A DNA stretch of 32,280 bases, from the NCBI GenBank assembly GCA_964437215.1, contig CAYTFZ010000022.1, forward strand, positions 1 through 32,280, written 5' to 3'. The notes under the pieces were generated by a model. The model had not been told where the DNA came from, made no database searches, and saw nothing but the letters and a program-made list of their open reading frames with translations. Made by a program: the position numbers and the translations under genes. Shown piece after piece: positions 8,118-16,832 of this stretch. This stretch comes from JAAYAN01 sp964437215 (lineage in GTDB: Bacteria; Bacteroidota; Ignavibacteria; Ignavibacteriales; Melioribacteraceae). The number at the start of each line of letters is the position of its first letter. The first letter of the stretch is position 1.

Positions 8118-8876
8118 TCAGGCGGATAATCTTTCTTTTATTCTGGAAAGATATCGCCGGCTTGAAATAAGAGTTTCGGGATAATTTTGAATTTTTATAA
8201 AAAAATTACCTTTGCACCCTTTTTCGATGCTGTTTATTTTATTGATGTTAACAAGATACGATCTGTGGATTCTTAAGAATGCTGAATCGGGAAGTATTTT
8301 TTCCCAGTCCTTTAATACGCGTCTTACAAGCACTGGTTTTTTGAAATCTGAATATACATTTGAATATTCGCCCTCGGCTATTATGCAGTTAATACTGTTG
8401 AAAGAAATTATATGAGTTGCATTATTATATTTCAGAAGAATTTTATCTTCAATATTTTTTTGCTTATTACTAATTGTATTGTTTTTTGCTGTTTTATTAA
8501 GTTTCCTGTATTTATCAAGCCGTGTTTCAACTGCATTAATCAATTCCGAAGCCTTGTAAGGTTTTGTTATATAATCATCGGCGCCTAAAGTCATTCCCTT
8601 CCTGAAATCTTCGGGATTTGATTTTGAAGTAAGAAAAATAAACGGAATTCCTGAAGAATTGGAATTATTAATCTGCTCTATTACATTATAGCCGTCAATA
8701 CCAGGCATCATTATATCGCAAATGATTAAAGATGGTTTGATTTCCTTCGAAAGTGATATACCTTCCCGCCCGTCTGCAGTAGTATAAACTTGATAACCGT
8801 AATTTGTAAGCAACTCAAACAAGTTGGTTCGGATGCTGTATTCATCCTCAATTATAAGTATTTTTTCTTTCTTCAT
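8118..8876 (-). CDS. LytTR-family response regulator
   Basis: A 252-residue DNA-binding response regulator. The receiver (1-125) carries IEDEY, D54 in ICDIMMPGIDG, a Thr/Ser switch in FLTSKS and K in YITKPY. After a polar linker (125-150) comes a LytTR domain (about 152-250) with the typical IIAEGEYSNVY, a FLRIHRSYLVN segment and a final SSRRYLSRIKE. LytTR proteins bind direct repeats in promoters. Its receiver is closely similar in wording to that of the next gene's receiver-kinase (shared IIPDIMMPG-like and GADDYI-KP blocks), which suggests duplication. It probably acts with the large PAS kinase just upstream or with the receiver-kinase downstream. Confidence 0.92.
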   Translation of the reverse strand: MKKEKILIIEDEYSIRTNLFELLTNYGYQVYTTADGREGISLSKEIKPSLIICDIMMPGIDGYNVIEQINNSNSSGIPFIFLTSKSNPEDFRKGMTLGADDYITKPYKASELINAVETRLDKYRKLNKTAKNNTISNKQKNIEDKILLKYNNATHIISFNSINCIIAEGEYSNVYSDFKKPVLVRRVLKDWEKILPDSAFLRIHRSYLVNINKINSIEKGCKGNFFIKIQNYPETLISSRRYLSRIKERLSA

Positions 8877-8973
8877 TTACCGCCGGTTTGCATCTAATAT
8901 TAACAAGGTTAATACTTTTAGTTGTCTTAAATTTACTTACTTTTCAAAAGTCAGTCAATAATTTTTTAATTGT

Positions 8974-11900
8974 TTAATTAATTGGGATTAAAATTGTGCA
9001 TTTAGTTCCCACTCCTTTTTGCGAATTAAAATCGAACAGACCCTTATGGGCATCCACAGCTTTTTTCACAATGGCTAAACCTAAACCTGTTCCGGGTTTA
9101 TCAATAACATTTCCTCCGCGAAAAAAAGGTTCAAATATTCTTTTCTGATCTTCAGTATCAATTCCGTATCCATTATCTTCAACAGTAATTTCTAAATGAC
9201 CGCTTAATAGTTCTTTAATTCCGAGATAAATTTTTCCATCTTTGGGAGTATACTTGATGGAATTAGAAAGCAGATTTATTATTAACTGTCTGATTAGTTT
9301 TCCATCTATCAAGTATTCTTCTTTCTGCGAATCAAAAATATAAGTAAGTTCATGATCAAAAAAAGGATCGTTTTTACAATTTTCAATAATCTCGCTGCAA
9401 ACTTTCTTTAAGTTAGTTATTCGAGGATCGAAATTATTCTTTTTAAAATCACCGCTCGATAAAACAAGAACATCATTAATAAGCGAGGTCATTTCCTGTA
9501 CAGAAAATTGAATTTTATTTATATGTTCAATGTATTTATCTTCATTCCATTTCCGCCCGAACATTTCAAGTAAATCAGCCGATGAAAGAATTGCAGTAAG
9601 AGGAGTACGGAATTCGTGCGATGCCATTGAAATAAAATTTGTTTTAAGTTCGCCCAGTTCTTTTTCTCTTTCCAGCGATTCTTCGAGACTCAGCTCAAGT
9701 TTTCTTCTTTCAGTAATATCCCTTCCAAATGCAATAACCGAGGGGATTTCATTCTCATCTTCAAATTCGGGCATAAATATCCAGTCAGTCCAAAAACCTG
9801 TGGGATACTCAAATTCTGTACGGAAAATATTTTTAGTTTTGATAGTGCTTTCAATTGAATTAGTAATAAATTCTATCAGAACATTTGATTCATTCAAATC
9901 TCTTAAACTAGAAAAAACAATTCTTTTAGCATCTAATCCAAGCATATTTGCAAATTCCGGATTTCCATATAGAATTTTAAAATCTTGATTAATTCTTAGG
10001 ATATAGTCTTTGGATGTATCTGAAAGTTTTCTGAACCTTTCCTCAGATTGGAAAAGTTCTTCTGTGCGTTTCTGCACAAGAATTTCTAACTGCGAGCGGT
10101 ATTTGTTTAACTCTTTTTCGGCTTCACGCCTGTCCGTAACATCGTATACAATGCAATAAACAAAATGTCTTTTTTCAATAATTATATTCCCGGCAAATAT
10201 TTCTACATCGCGTTCTCCATTGTTTGAAGTTTTATGTTTTGCTAAGAAATGTTTTCGTGTAAAATCTCTTTGCTTTATTATTTCATCCATTATTTTTCGT
10301 GTTGGATATATGTTTAAATCGAAATAACTCATTTTAAGTAAAACAGATTTTTCGTATCCGTAATATTTGCAGGCCATTTTATTTGCATCGGTAATTATTC
10401 CTGTTGCAGGATTAAATAAAAGCATTACTGCCGAACTACCTTCAAAAATACTTCTATATCTGTCTTCGCTGAATTTAAGTTCTTCTTCAATCTTTTTACG
10501 TTGAAGCATTTTCCAAAAATTATCTATTAATAACTCAACTACCTCCGCATCCTCTTTAAGAAATTCTCCTTTTTTATTAAAAAGTCCTATTATTGCCTTC
10601 ATCTTGCGTTTTTCAAAAATAGGAACGGCAAATTCGTTGCGGGCTTCAATATCTTGTCCTGAATAATCGACTCTTTTTTCCTTTATATTGCTTTTCCAGA
10701 TACTCTTTCTCTTGTTAATGCATTCTTTCCAAATTTCGGGTATTTCATCTTCTTTTTCTATAAATTCTTCTTTATTTAATTCCGAATTATTTTTATTTAA
10801 TATCCATAGTTTAAAATTATTGATGTTATTCTTTTTTTCAACAAACACAATATAAAAGCTTTCATTCTGAAATGTTTTTTTGAACTGTTTAAAAGTATTC
10901 TTTACCATTCCTTCAACAGTAAGTTCATCCTGTATCTGATTAAGTTCGGCTACATAACTTAAAACCTCGTTAATTTTTTCCTGCTTGGTTATATTTGTAA
11001 CAATTCCGGCTCTTTGGCATACTTTTCCGCTTTCATCTAATATTGCAAATGATTTAACCCGGATCCATTTAATATTTCCATTAGGGCTGATTACCCTGAA
11101 CTTATCATCCAGATATGCTTTATCTAAAAATTTTAGATTCTGAAAAATATTAATCATTCTTTCTTTATCATCCGGATGAACATTAGGAGCTAAGTCTAAT
11201 GGGTTCTCGTAAAGGCTTTTACGCGTCACATTAAATATTTCGGGATATGCTTTGTTTACATAAACAAATTTTAAGGTCTTAATGTCAATTATCCAAAACC
11301 CTGAATCAACGTTTTCTGCAAATTGCCTAATCATTTCTTCGCTTTCTTTAAGAGCAATTTCAGCTTTTTTTCTGTTGGTTACATCCGAAATAACAACAGC
11401 AAATTGACCTGGTTTTGGTGAAAATGAATTCACCTCGAAATACTTATCAAGCTCAACCGAGTAATTTTCGTAAAACTTGGTTGTCCTTTTTAATGCCACT
11501 TCGCCGAAAATTTCTATCCAATAATCTTCTGTTTTCGGTAAAACTTCTTTTACTGTTTTTCCTAAAACTTTATCTGATTTTATTCCTGTAAGTTTCTCAT
11601 AAGCCGAATTAACTACTAAAAATCTGTAATCAATAGGCCTGTTTTCGGAATCGGTTATAATTTCGTGAAGAGCAAATCCCTGAGTAATATTTTCGAAAAG
11701 CAGCCTGTATTTTTTTTCACTTTCCTGTAATTGGTATTTCGATTTATTGTTTTCAGTTATATCAAGTAAAAAATGTAAAAAACATTTTTCATTTGCCAGT
11801 TCAATACTATCTGCCGAAACCCTGAAATCGCGTATTTCACCGGATTTCATTCTGAACTGCGTTTCAAAGTTTTTAATTTTCCCACTTGAAATCAATTTTT

Positions 11901-12936
11901 TTATATATTTTTCTCTATCCTGCGGCTTTAACCATATATTTAGTTCTAATGTTGTTTTACCAATTACATCCTCCCTATTGTAACCGGTAATTTTGAGAAA
12001 TGTGTCATTTACTTCCAGCAGCTCGCTAGTATCTAAAGAGGTAAGAATAATTGATTCAGGCGACTTAATAAAAGCTTTTGCAAATCTTTCTTCCGAAAAT
12101 TTAAGAGTTTCTTCTGCTATTACTCTTTCGGTAATATCTTGGTTAACACCATAAGCCCTAACAGGTTTTCCATTTTCATCTCTTGACACAAAAAACCTGA
12201 CAATTACATAACCGATAGTTCCATCACCAAATCTTACCTTATGTATCATTTCTCGTTCGTAGCCATCAAATGAAATTCTTGCATCTTTAATTTCGTTTAA
12301 TATGTTAATCCTGTCATACTGTAATAGGAATTTATTTATATATTCCTCCGATTTTATAACATAACCGCCCATTTCACTGGCGTTTGTGCGCATCATTTTA
12401 TAGAACTGATCGTTAAAATATAATTCGTTATTTATTAAATCGTGTTCCCAAAAACCTAACTTTGCAATATCAAGAACCTTAAATAATTTCTGCCTGTTGT
12501 CGAAATATTCCTGCTCTAAAGTCTGCTTTTCATTTACTTTATTTAACCTTACAAGAAATAAATTATTAGACTTCTTTAATACTTTAGATTTAAGTTCCAT
12601 CCATTTGCTGCTTTCACTTAGCGGACAGAGATATGTTATTTCAATTCCGTTCTCCGATTTCTCTGTAAATTTGGTAACAACATCTAAGCAGGTCATCTTT
12701 TTGCCGCTGTAATCTACTGTTGCCAGTTCCAGTAATCCCGGAAATTTCTTCGTCCCCCATTTTTCTGAATATTTTTTAGAGGTTTCTTCTGATAGTTCTT
12801 TCCAAGCTTTGTTTGTTTTAAGTAAATTTCCTTTAACATCAATAATAGCTATGCATTCATTAAAACATTCAATTATTTCGTCCGAACAGTCATTTATATA
12901 TTCTTCCGATGATTTTTCAACGGTAGATTTCCTCAT
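8974..12936 (-). CDS. Large multi-PAS/GAF sensor histidine kinase
   Basis: A 1320-residue soluble sensor kinase with no transmembrane segment. I read seven PAS domains at about residues 20-130, 150-272, 282-396, 408-522, 535-652, 825-936 and 966-1076, several ending in the PAC signature (VNQDITER, FLLDITEN, VVISDVTNR, GIVTNIT, YDVTDRR, GRDITERR). A GAF domain lies at about 660-812. The kinase core has H1107 in SMASHEFRTPL, an N box (LLSNSIKYTP), G1 DNGYG and G2 GTGLGLAIV, all intact, ending at the last residue. It has no receiver of its own, so the LytTR regulator 97 bases downstream is the natural partner. Ligands are not predictable; I see no obvious haem or flavin signature. Confidence 0.93.
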   Translation of the reverse strand: MRKSTVEKSSEEYINDCSDEIIECFNECIAIIDVKGNLLKTNKAWKELSEETSKKYSEKWGTKKFPGLLELATVDYSGKKMTCLDVVTKFTEKSENGIEITYLCPLSESSKWMELKSKVLKKSNNLFLVRLNKVNEKQTLEQEYFDNRQKLFKVLDIAKLGFWEHDLINNELYFNDQFYKMMRTNASEMGGYVIKSEEYINKFLLQYDRINILNEIKDARISFDGYEREMIHKVRFGDGTIGYVIVRFFVSRDENGKPVRAYGVNQDITERVIAEETLKFSEERFAKAFIKSPESIILTSLDTSELLEVNDTFLKITGYNREDVIGKTTLELNIWLKPQDREKYIKKLISSGKIKNFETQFRMKSGEIRDFRVSADSIELANEKCFLHFLLDITENNKSKYQLQESEKKYRLLFENITQGFALHEIITDSENRPIDYRFLVVNSAYEKLTGIKSDKVLGKTVKEVLPKTEDYWIEIFGEVALKRTTKFYENYSVELDKYFEVNSFSPKPGQFAVVISDVTNRKKAEIALKESEEMIRQFAENVDSGFWIIDIKTLKFVYVNKAYPEIFNVTRKSLYENPLDLAPNVHPDDKERMINIFQNLKFLDKAYLDDKFRVISPNGNIKWIRVKSFAILDESGKVCQRAGIVTNITKQEKINEVLSYVAELNQIQDELTVEGMVKNTFKQFKKTFQNESFYIVFVEKKNNINNFKLWILNKNNSELNKEEFIEKEDEIPEIWKECINKRKSIWKSNIKEKRVDYSGQDIEARNEFAVPIFEKRKMKAIIGLFNKKGEFLKEDAEVVELLIDNFWKMLQRKKIEEELKFSEDRYRSIFEGSSAVMLLFNPATGIITDANKMACKYYGYEKSVLLKMSYFDLNIYPTRKIMDEIIKQRDFTRKHFLAKHKTSNNGERDVEIFAGNIIIEKRHFVYCIVYDVTDRREAEKELNKYRSQLEILVQKRTEELFQSEERFRKLSDTSKDYILRINQDFKILYGNPEFANMLGLDAKRIVFSSLRDLNESNVLIEFITNSIESTIKTKNIFRTEFEYPTGFWTDWIFMPEFEDENEIPSVIAFGRDITERRKLELSLEESLEREKELGELKTNFISMASHEFRTPLTAILSSADLLEMFGRKWNEDKYIEHINKIQFSVQEMTSLINDVLVLSSGDFKKNNFDPRITNLKKVCSEIIENCKNDPFFDHELTYIFDSQKEEYLIDGKLIRQLIINLLSNSIKYTPKDGKIYLGIKELLSGHLEITVEDNGYGIDTEDQKRIFEPFFRGGNVIDKPGTGLGLAIVKKAVDAHKGLFDFNSQKGVGTKCTILIPIN

Positions 12937-13044
12937 TATAAATATTCCTATTATCTATGGTTAACTTTGAACAAGAATTATTATCGGTAGATAATTTTTA
13001 TTTTTTACAGAATTGGATTATTGTTTTGCCCTTTTTGTATAAGT

Positions 13045-13737
13045 CTATTTTATTTCAAAACTTAAACCGTTCTTTTTTAATTCTTCGTATTTTGCTTCAT
13101 CGAATTTATATAAACGAGCAACGCGATGAGGAACACCCTTTTGAAACTCTTCAAGTTCTGTAAGTAATTTCATACTGAGAATTCTTTTTCTGAAATTTCT
13201 CTTGTCGAATTTTAAATCATAAATAGATTCGTAAAGACTTTGAAGCTGGGTTAGCGTAAACTTAGATGGCAGCAACTCAAAACCAACAGGTTTATGCCTT
13301 ACAAGCTGCCTTAATGTTTTAAGAGCTGTTCCAAGAATTTCCAGATGATCGAAAGGCATTTCAGGTAATTTTTTAATAGGGAACCACTTAACTTCTTTTG
13401 TTTCGCTGCCAGGTTTAAGTGTGTGTTTATCGGGATTGATAAGTGCAAAGTAAGAAATTGTTATAACCCTTCTGCCCGGGTATCTTTCAACTTTTCCGAA
13501 AGTATGAACCTGTTCAAGATAGATATTTTTAACATTACTGGTTTCTTCCAGAATTCGTAACGCCGAATCATCAATATTCTCATCCTGTAAAATGAAACCG
13601 CCCGGCAGTGCCCACTTCCCTTCTTCAGGAGAGACTTTTCTTTTGATTAGCAAAACCTCCAAGATACTATTTTCGTAACCAAAAACTACACAATCTATTG
13701 AAAGATTTTGTATTACTTTATCTGCTCTGTGCGACAT
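13045..13737 (-). CDS. Nudix-fold transcriptional regulator (NrtR/AraR type), likely sugar-acid responsive
   Basis: A 230-residue protein with an N-terminal Nudix fold (about 8-145) and a C-terminal winged helix (about 150-225) beginning LPSKFTLTQLQSLYE and running through RNFRKRILSM to HRVARLYKF. This layout is that of the NrtR regulators and the Bacteroides arabinose regulator AraR. The Nudix box starts well (G47 x5 E53 x7 R61) but continues ILEETSN where catalytic enzymes have REUxEExG: E62, E66 and G68 of the pattern are I, T and N. So it is probably a sensor rather than a hydrolase. It is divergently placed to kdgK and the TRAP genes, which makes it their likely regulator; the effector, perhaps a uronate or KDG, is inferred. 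Confidence 0.85.
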   Translation of the reverse strand: MSHRADKVIQNLSIDCVVFGYENSILEVLLIKRKVSPEEGKWALPGGFILQDENIDDSALRILEETSNVKNIYLEQVHTFGKVERYPGRRVITISYFALINPDKHTLKPGSETKEVKWFPIKKLPEMPFDHLEILGTALKTLRQLVRHKPVGFELLPSKFTLTQLQSLYESIYDLKFDKRNFRKRILSMKLLTELEEFQKGVPHRVARLYKFDEAKYEELKKNGLSFEIK

Positions 13738-13841
13738 TCATTATACGTAATTTTATTTATCTTATTGTAACAAATACACTATCTAAGTATATTTATTTTA
13801 AAAAAACGAATCAAATTTTTTATTACTTTATCACAGAAATA

Positions 13842-14051
13842 GATGAAATTGTTTGAATATTACTTAATTTTTTGTTCAATTAAAATTTTCTTTTCGNNNN
13901 NNNNNNNNNNNNNNNNNNNNNNNNNNNNNNNNNNNNNNNNNNNNNNNNNNNNNNNNNNNNNNNNNNNNNNNNNNNNNNNNNNNNNNNNNNNNNNNNGATG
14001 AAATTGTTTGAATATTACTTAATTTTTTGTTCAATTAAAATTTTCTTTTCG
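13842..14051. other. Scaffold gap bounded by a duplicated 55-base sequence
   Basis: Positions 13842-13896 and 13997-14051 are identical over 55 bases (starting GATGAAATTGTTTGAATATT), with exactly 100 N between. This is what a scaffolder leaves when two contigs ending in the same k-mer are joined with a fixed-length gap. The real genome probably has one copy and no gap. It should not be annotated as a biological repeat. Confidence 0.85.
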
Positions 14052-14104
14052 GAAATTGTGATGTAACTTTATTGGTATTTAAAAAATTATGCTTCACTGC
14101 AAAT

Positions 14105-14111
14105 AAAGGAG
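14105..14111 (+). promoter_or_regulatory. Shine-Dalgarno AAAGGAG fixing the kdgK GTG start
   Basis: AAAGGAG lies six bases upstream of the GTG at 14118. No better in-frame ATG with a ribosome site occurs nearby, and the protein starting at this GTG (MKVVTFGE) matches where PfkB sugar kinases begin, so GTG is accepted as the start. Confidence 0.8.
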
Positions 14112-14117
14112 AATATT

Positions 14118-15149
14118 GTGAAGGTTGTAACATTTGGCGAAATTATGCTTCGTTTAGCAACCCCGGGTTATCAAAGATTTTCGCAGGCAAAAAATTATGA
14201 AGCGGGTTTTGGCGGAGGAGAAGCAAATGTTGCTGTTTCACTTGCAAATTTTGGAATTAAAACTGAATTTGTAAGCCGACTTCCGGAAAACGATATTGGC
14301 GAAGCTTGTCTTATGGAGTTAAAAAAATACAGCGTAGGAATAGATCATATTTTGCGCGGCGGAACACGTCTTGGCATTTATTTCCTTGAAAAAGGAGCAG
14401 TTTCCCGGGGAAGCAATGTGATTTACGATCGCGCAAATTCATCAATATCCGAAATAAAACCCGGAATGATCGATTGGAATACCATTTTTAAAGGTGCTGA
14501 TTGGTTTCATTGGACAGGAATCACTCCGGCAATTTCGGAAGGAGCAGCCGAGGTATGCAAGGAAGCCATTAAAATTGCTGTAAAAAAAGGTATTACTGTT
14601 TCGTGCGATTTAAATTTCAGAAATAAACTATGGAACTGGGGGAAAAAAGCAGTTGAAGTTATGCCCGAACTTGTTAAAGAGTGCAACATTCTTCTTGGCA
14701 ATGAAGAAGATGCCGGAATGGCTTTAGGAATTAAACCTGATGGTGTAAATATCAACGCTGCTCATATTGAATCGGAAGCATATCTTTCAGTTTCAAAAAA
14801 CATAATTGAACAATATCCCCGTGTTAAAAAGGTTATAACAACTTTGCGATCTTCAATTAATGCCAATCATAATACTTGGTCGGGTGTTTTATATAATGGA
14901 AAAGATTTTTTTAAAGCGCCCGAATATAACATATCGCATATTGTTGACAGAATAGGCGGGGGCGATTCTTTTATGGCAGGTTTAATTTACGGATTGCTAA
15001 ACTTTAAAAACGATGACCAAAAAGCATTAAATTTTGCCGTTGCAGCCTCTTGTTTAAAACATACAATAGAAGGTGATTTTAACTTAGTTTCGGTTCAGGA
15101 AGTTGAAAAACTTATGTATGGCGATTCATCCGGAAGAGTAATGAGATAA
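14118..15149 (+). CDS. kdgK: 2-keto-3-deoxygluconate kinase (PfkB family)
   Basis: A 343-residue PfkB/ribokinase-family sugar kinase. The N-terminal signature VTFGEIMLRL and the GGGEANVAVSLANFG segment (32-46) are typical of KdgK. The C-terminal PfkB signature is DRIGGGDSFMAGL, with D283 as the catalytic base. It would phosphorylate 2-keto-3-deoxy-D-gluconate to KDPG, the step that feeds uronate breakdown into the Entner-Doudoroff route. No KDPG aldolase or uronate isomerase is in the window. It uses a GTG start with a strong AAAGGAG. The TRAP transporter genes begin 110 bases downstream on the same strand, and the Nudix-type regulator is divergent. Fructokinase or another PfkB specificity is possible but less likely given this context. 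Confidence 0.85.
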   Translation: MKVVTFGEIMLRLATPGYQRFSQAKNYEAGFGGGEANVAVSLANFGIKTEFVSRLPENDIGEACLMELKKYSVGIDHILRGGTRLGIYFLEKGAVSRGSNVIYDRANSSISEIKPGMIDWNTIFKGADWFHWTGITPAISEGAAEVCKEAIKIAVKKGITVSCDLNFRNKLWNWGKKAVEVMPELVKECNILLGNEEDAGMALGIKPDGVNINAAHIESEAYLSVSKNIIEQYPRVKKVITTLRSSINANHNTWSGVLYNGKDFFKAPEYNISHIVDRIGGGDSFMAGLIYGLLNFKNDDQKALNFAVAASCLKHTIEGDFNLVSVQEVEKLMYGDSSGRVMR

Positions 15150-15259
15150 TTTTTTATGAGATATGATAGTGTATAAGTTCGGAACAAGTATTATATTAGC
15201 AACAATTAAAACAACGGATAGTAAAATATCTGTCAGCTAAATACCCAGGTTGAATAAAT

Positions 15260-16306
15260 ATGAGAGATAAAAAAGATTATAAAACAAGAAATCGAACAAA
15301 TTATTATACAGTAATATTACTAGCGCTTATACTTATTCCGGGTTGCAACAAAAACCAGCATAAAGTAATTAAACTTGCACATGCACTCGATACAAGTCAT
15401 CCGGTTCATGAAGCAATGGAATTTATGGCGAAAAAGATTTCAGAAAAATCAAATGGTCAGATTGAAGTTGAGATTTACCCTAATCAGCAATTGGGAACTG
15501 AAGGTCAATGTCTGGAACTTGTACAAGTAGGGGTAATAGAAATCACTAAAGTTTCTGCAGCTGTTATGGAAGGAATTGTCCCTGAATTTACGATTTTTTC
15601 ACTTCCCTATTTATTTAAAGATAAAGAACATTATTTTAACTCCCTTGATGGAGATGTAGGTGAAGAGCTGTTGTTATCAGGCGAAGAATACTGGCTAAGA
15701 GGACTTTGTTACTATGATGCCGGAAGCAGAAATTTCTACAGTACAAAAAAGATGATCCGAAAACCTTCGGATCTGAAGGGGATGAAAATTAGAGTTATGC
15801 AGAGTAATACTGCAATTGAAATGATAGAAAATCTGGGAGGCTCAGCTACACCAATTTCCTGGGGTGAACTTTACACTGCACTTCAAAGCGGAGTTGTTGA
15901 TGCTGCCGAAAATAATCCGCCAAGTTTTTATTTATCACATCATTATGAGGTTTGTAAATATTTTTCATTGGATGAACATACATCTATCCCTGATATTCTG
16001 GTAATCAGCACCAGGTTCTGGAATGAACTTAGTGATAAGGAAAAGATATGGATTAAGGAAGCTGCAATTGAATCATCTCAATATCAAAGAGAACTTTGGG
16101 CTGAATCAGAAACAAATGCAATGAAAGAACTTGAGAAAGCCGGAGTTGAATTTTTTCATCCTGATAAGGAACTATTTATGAAAAAAGTTGAACCTATGTA
16201 TAATAAATATAAAGATAATAAAACGATTTATAGGCTAATTGAAAAAGTTAACAGCGTTAAAAATATCAATAAAATAAAACCAAATAAAAACAATTATGAA
16301 AATTAG
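15260..16306 (+). CDS. dctP: TRAP transporter substrate-binding lipoprotein DctP
   Basis: A 348-residue DctP-type solute-binding protein. The N-terminus has a basic stretch, a hydrophobic segment (18-27) and a lipobox LIPGC with Cys29, so it is probably a membrane-anchored lipoprotein rather than freely periplasmic. Family signatures include DLKGMKIRVMQS with R178, the Arg that grips the substrate carboxylate in this family, and WGELYTALQSGVVDAAENN (about 201-219). Such proteins bind small organic acids, including uronates and aldonates, and hand them to the membrane subunits. The 3' end overlaps dctQ by 11 bases. The neighbouring kdgK points to a sugar acid as substrate; that is inference. 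The 110-base spacer upstream leaves room for a promoter or processing site. Confidence 0.92.
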   Translation: MRDKKDYKTRNRTNYYTVILLALILIPGCNKNQHKVIKLAHALDTSHPVHEAMEFMAKKISEKSNGQIEVEIYPNQQLGTEGQCLELVQVGVIEITKVSAAVMEGIVPEFTIFSLPYLFKDKEHYFNSLDGDVGEELLLSGEEYWLRGLCYYDAGSRNFYSTKKMIRKPSDLKGMKIRVMQSNTAIEMIENLGGSATPISWGELYTALQSGVVDAAENNPPSFYLSHHYEVCKYFSLDEHTSIPDILVISTRFWNELSDKEKIWIKEAAIESSQYQRELWAESETNAMKELEKAGVEFFHPDKELFMKKVEPMYNKYKDNKTIYRLIEKVNSVKNINKIKPNKNNYEN

Positions 16307-16820
16307 ATCATTGATTGATAAAACACTAGAACTCTTACTAATCGTATTTTTAAGTGGCCTTGTTATTGATGTAATTTGGCAGGTTTTTTCAAGATATATA
16401 CTTAATTCCCCGAGTTCTTTTACGGACGAATTAGCCAGAGTGCTTCTCATATGGGTTGGCATACTCAGCTCGGCTTACGCCACTGGGAAAAAAATGCATC
16501 TGGCAATAGACATATTCTTGAACAAACTCAACGCAAAAAACATGAAACTTGCAAATATTGTTATTAATCTGTTAATAGCAGCTTTCGCATTGACTGTTAT
16601 GGTCATTGGCGGAGGAAATCTTATTTATATACTTCTGAAACTAGGCAATATAACACCTGCCCTTTCACTGCCTATGGGATATCTATATTCAGTCATTCCA
16701 ATCAGCGGAATACTTATTATTTATTATTCCCTTTATGATATATTTTCAGGAAATACTACTGAAGAAACATTGCAATCATCTGAAAATCCTTCGGATATAG
16801 CGAAACAATCAATAGATTAA
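16296..16820 (+). CDS. dctQ: TRAP transporter small membrane subunit DctQ
   Basis: A 174-residue membrane protein of the DctQ family with four predicted helices at about residues 12-32, 45-65, 87-110 and 122-145. The motif FTDELARVLLIWVGILSSAY (about residues 42-61) is the family hallmark. The tail after residue 150 is polar and acidic. It forms the membrane complex with DctM and receives substrate from DctP in a sodium-coupled cycle. Its ATG lies inside the end of dctP (11-base overlap) with no clear ribosome site, pointing to translational coupling. It ends 12 bases before dctM. Confidence 0.92.
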   Translation: MKIRSLIDKTLELLLIVFLSGLVIDVIWQVFSRYILNSPSSFTDELARVLLIWVGILSSAYATGKKMHLAIDIFLNKLNAKNMKLANIVINLLIAAFALTVMVIGGGNLIYILLKLGNITPALSLPMGYLYSVIPISGILIIYYSLYDIFSGNTTEETLQSSENPSDIAKQSID

Positions 16821-16832
16821 TAAAGAGAAAAA

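Larger units (their letters stand above)
13738..14117. promoter_or_regulatory. Divergent regulator/kdgK intergenic region, containing an assembly gap
   Basis: This spacer must hold the promoters of both the Nudix-type regulator and kdgK. Of its 380 positions, 100 are N and 55 are a second copy of the flank, so its true length is probably about 225 bases. It is very AT-rich. I could not find a convincing inverted repeat for the regulator nor clear promoter boxes. The only firm element is the kdgK Shine-Dalgarno at its right end. Confidence 0.5.

Noticed and set aside
13842..14051. The 55-base direct repeats at the N runs as attachment sites or mobile-element target duplications
   Set aside because: Two unrelated sequences of exactly the same length each flank exactly 100 N; assembly origin explains this better.
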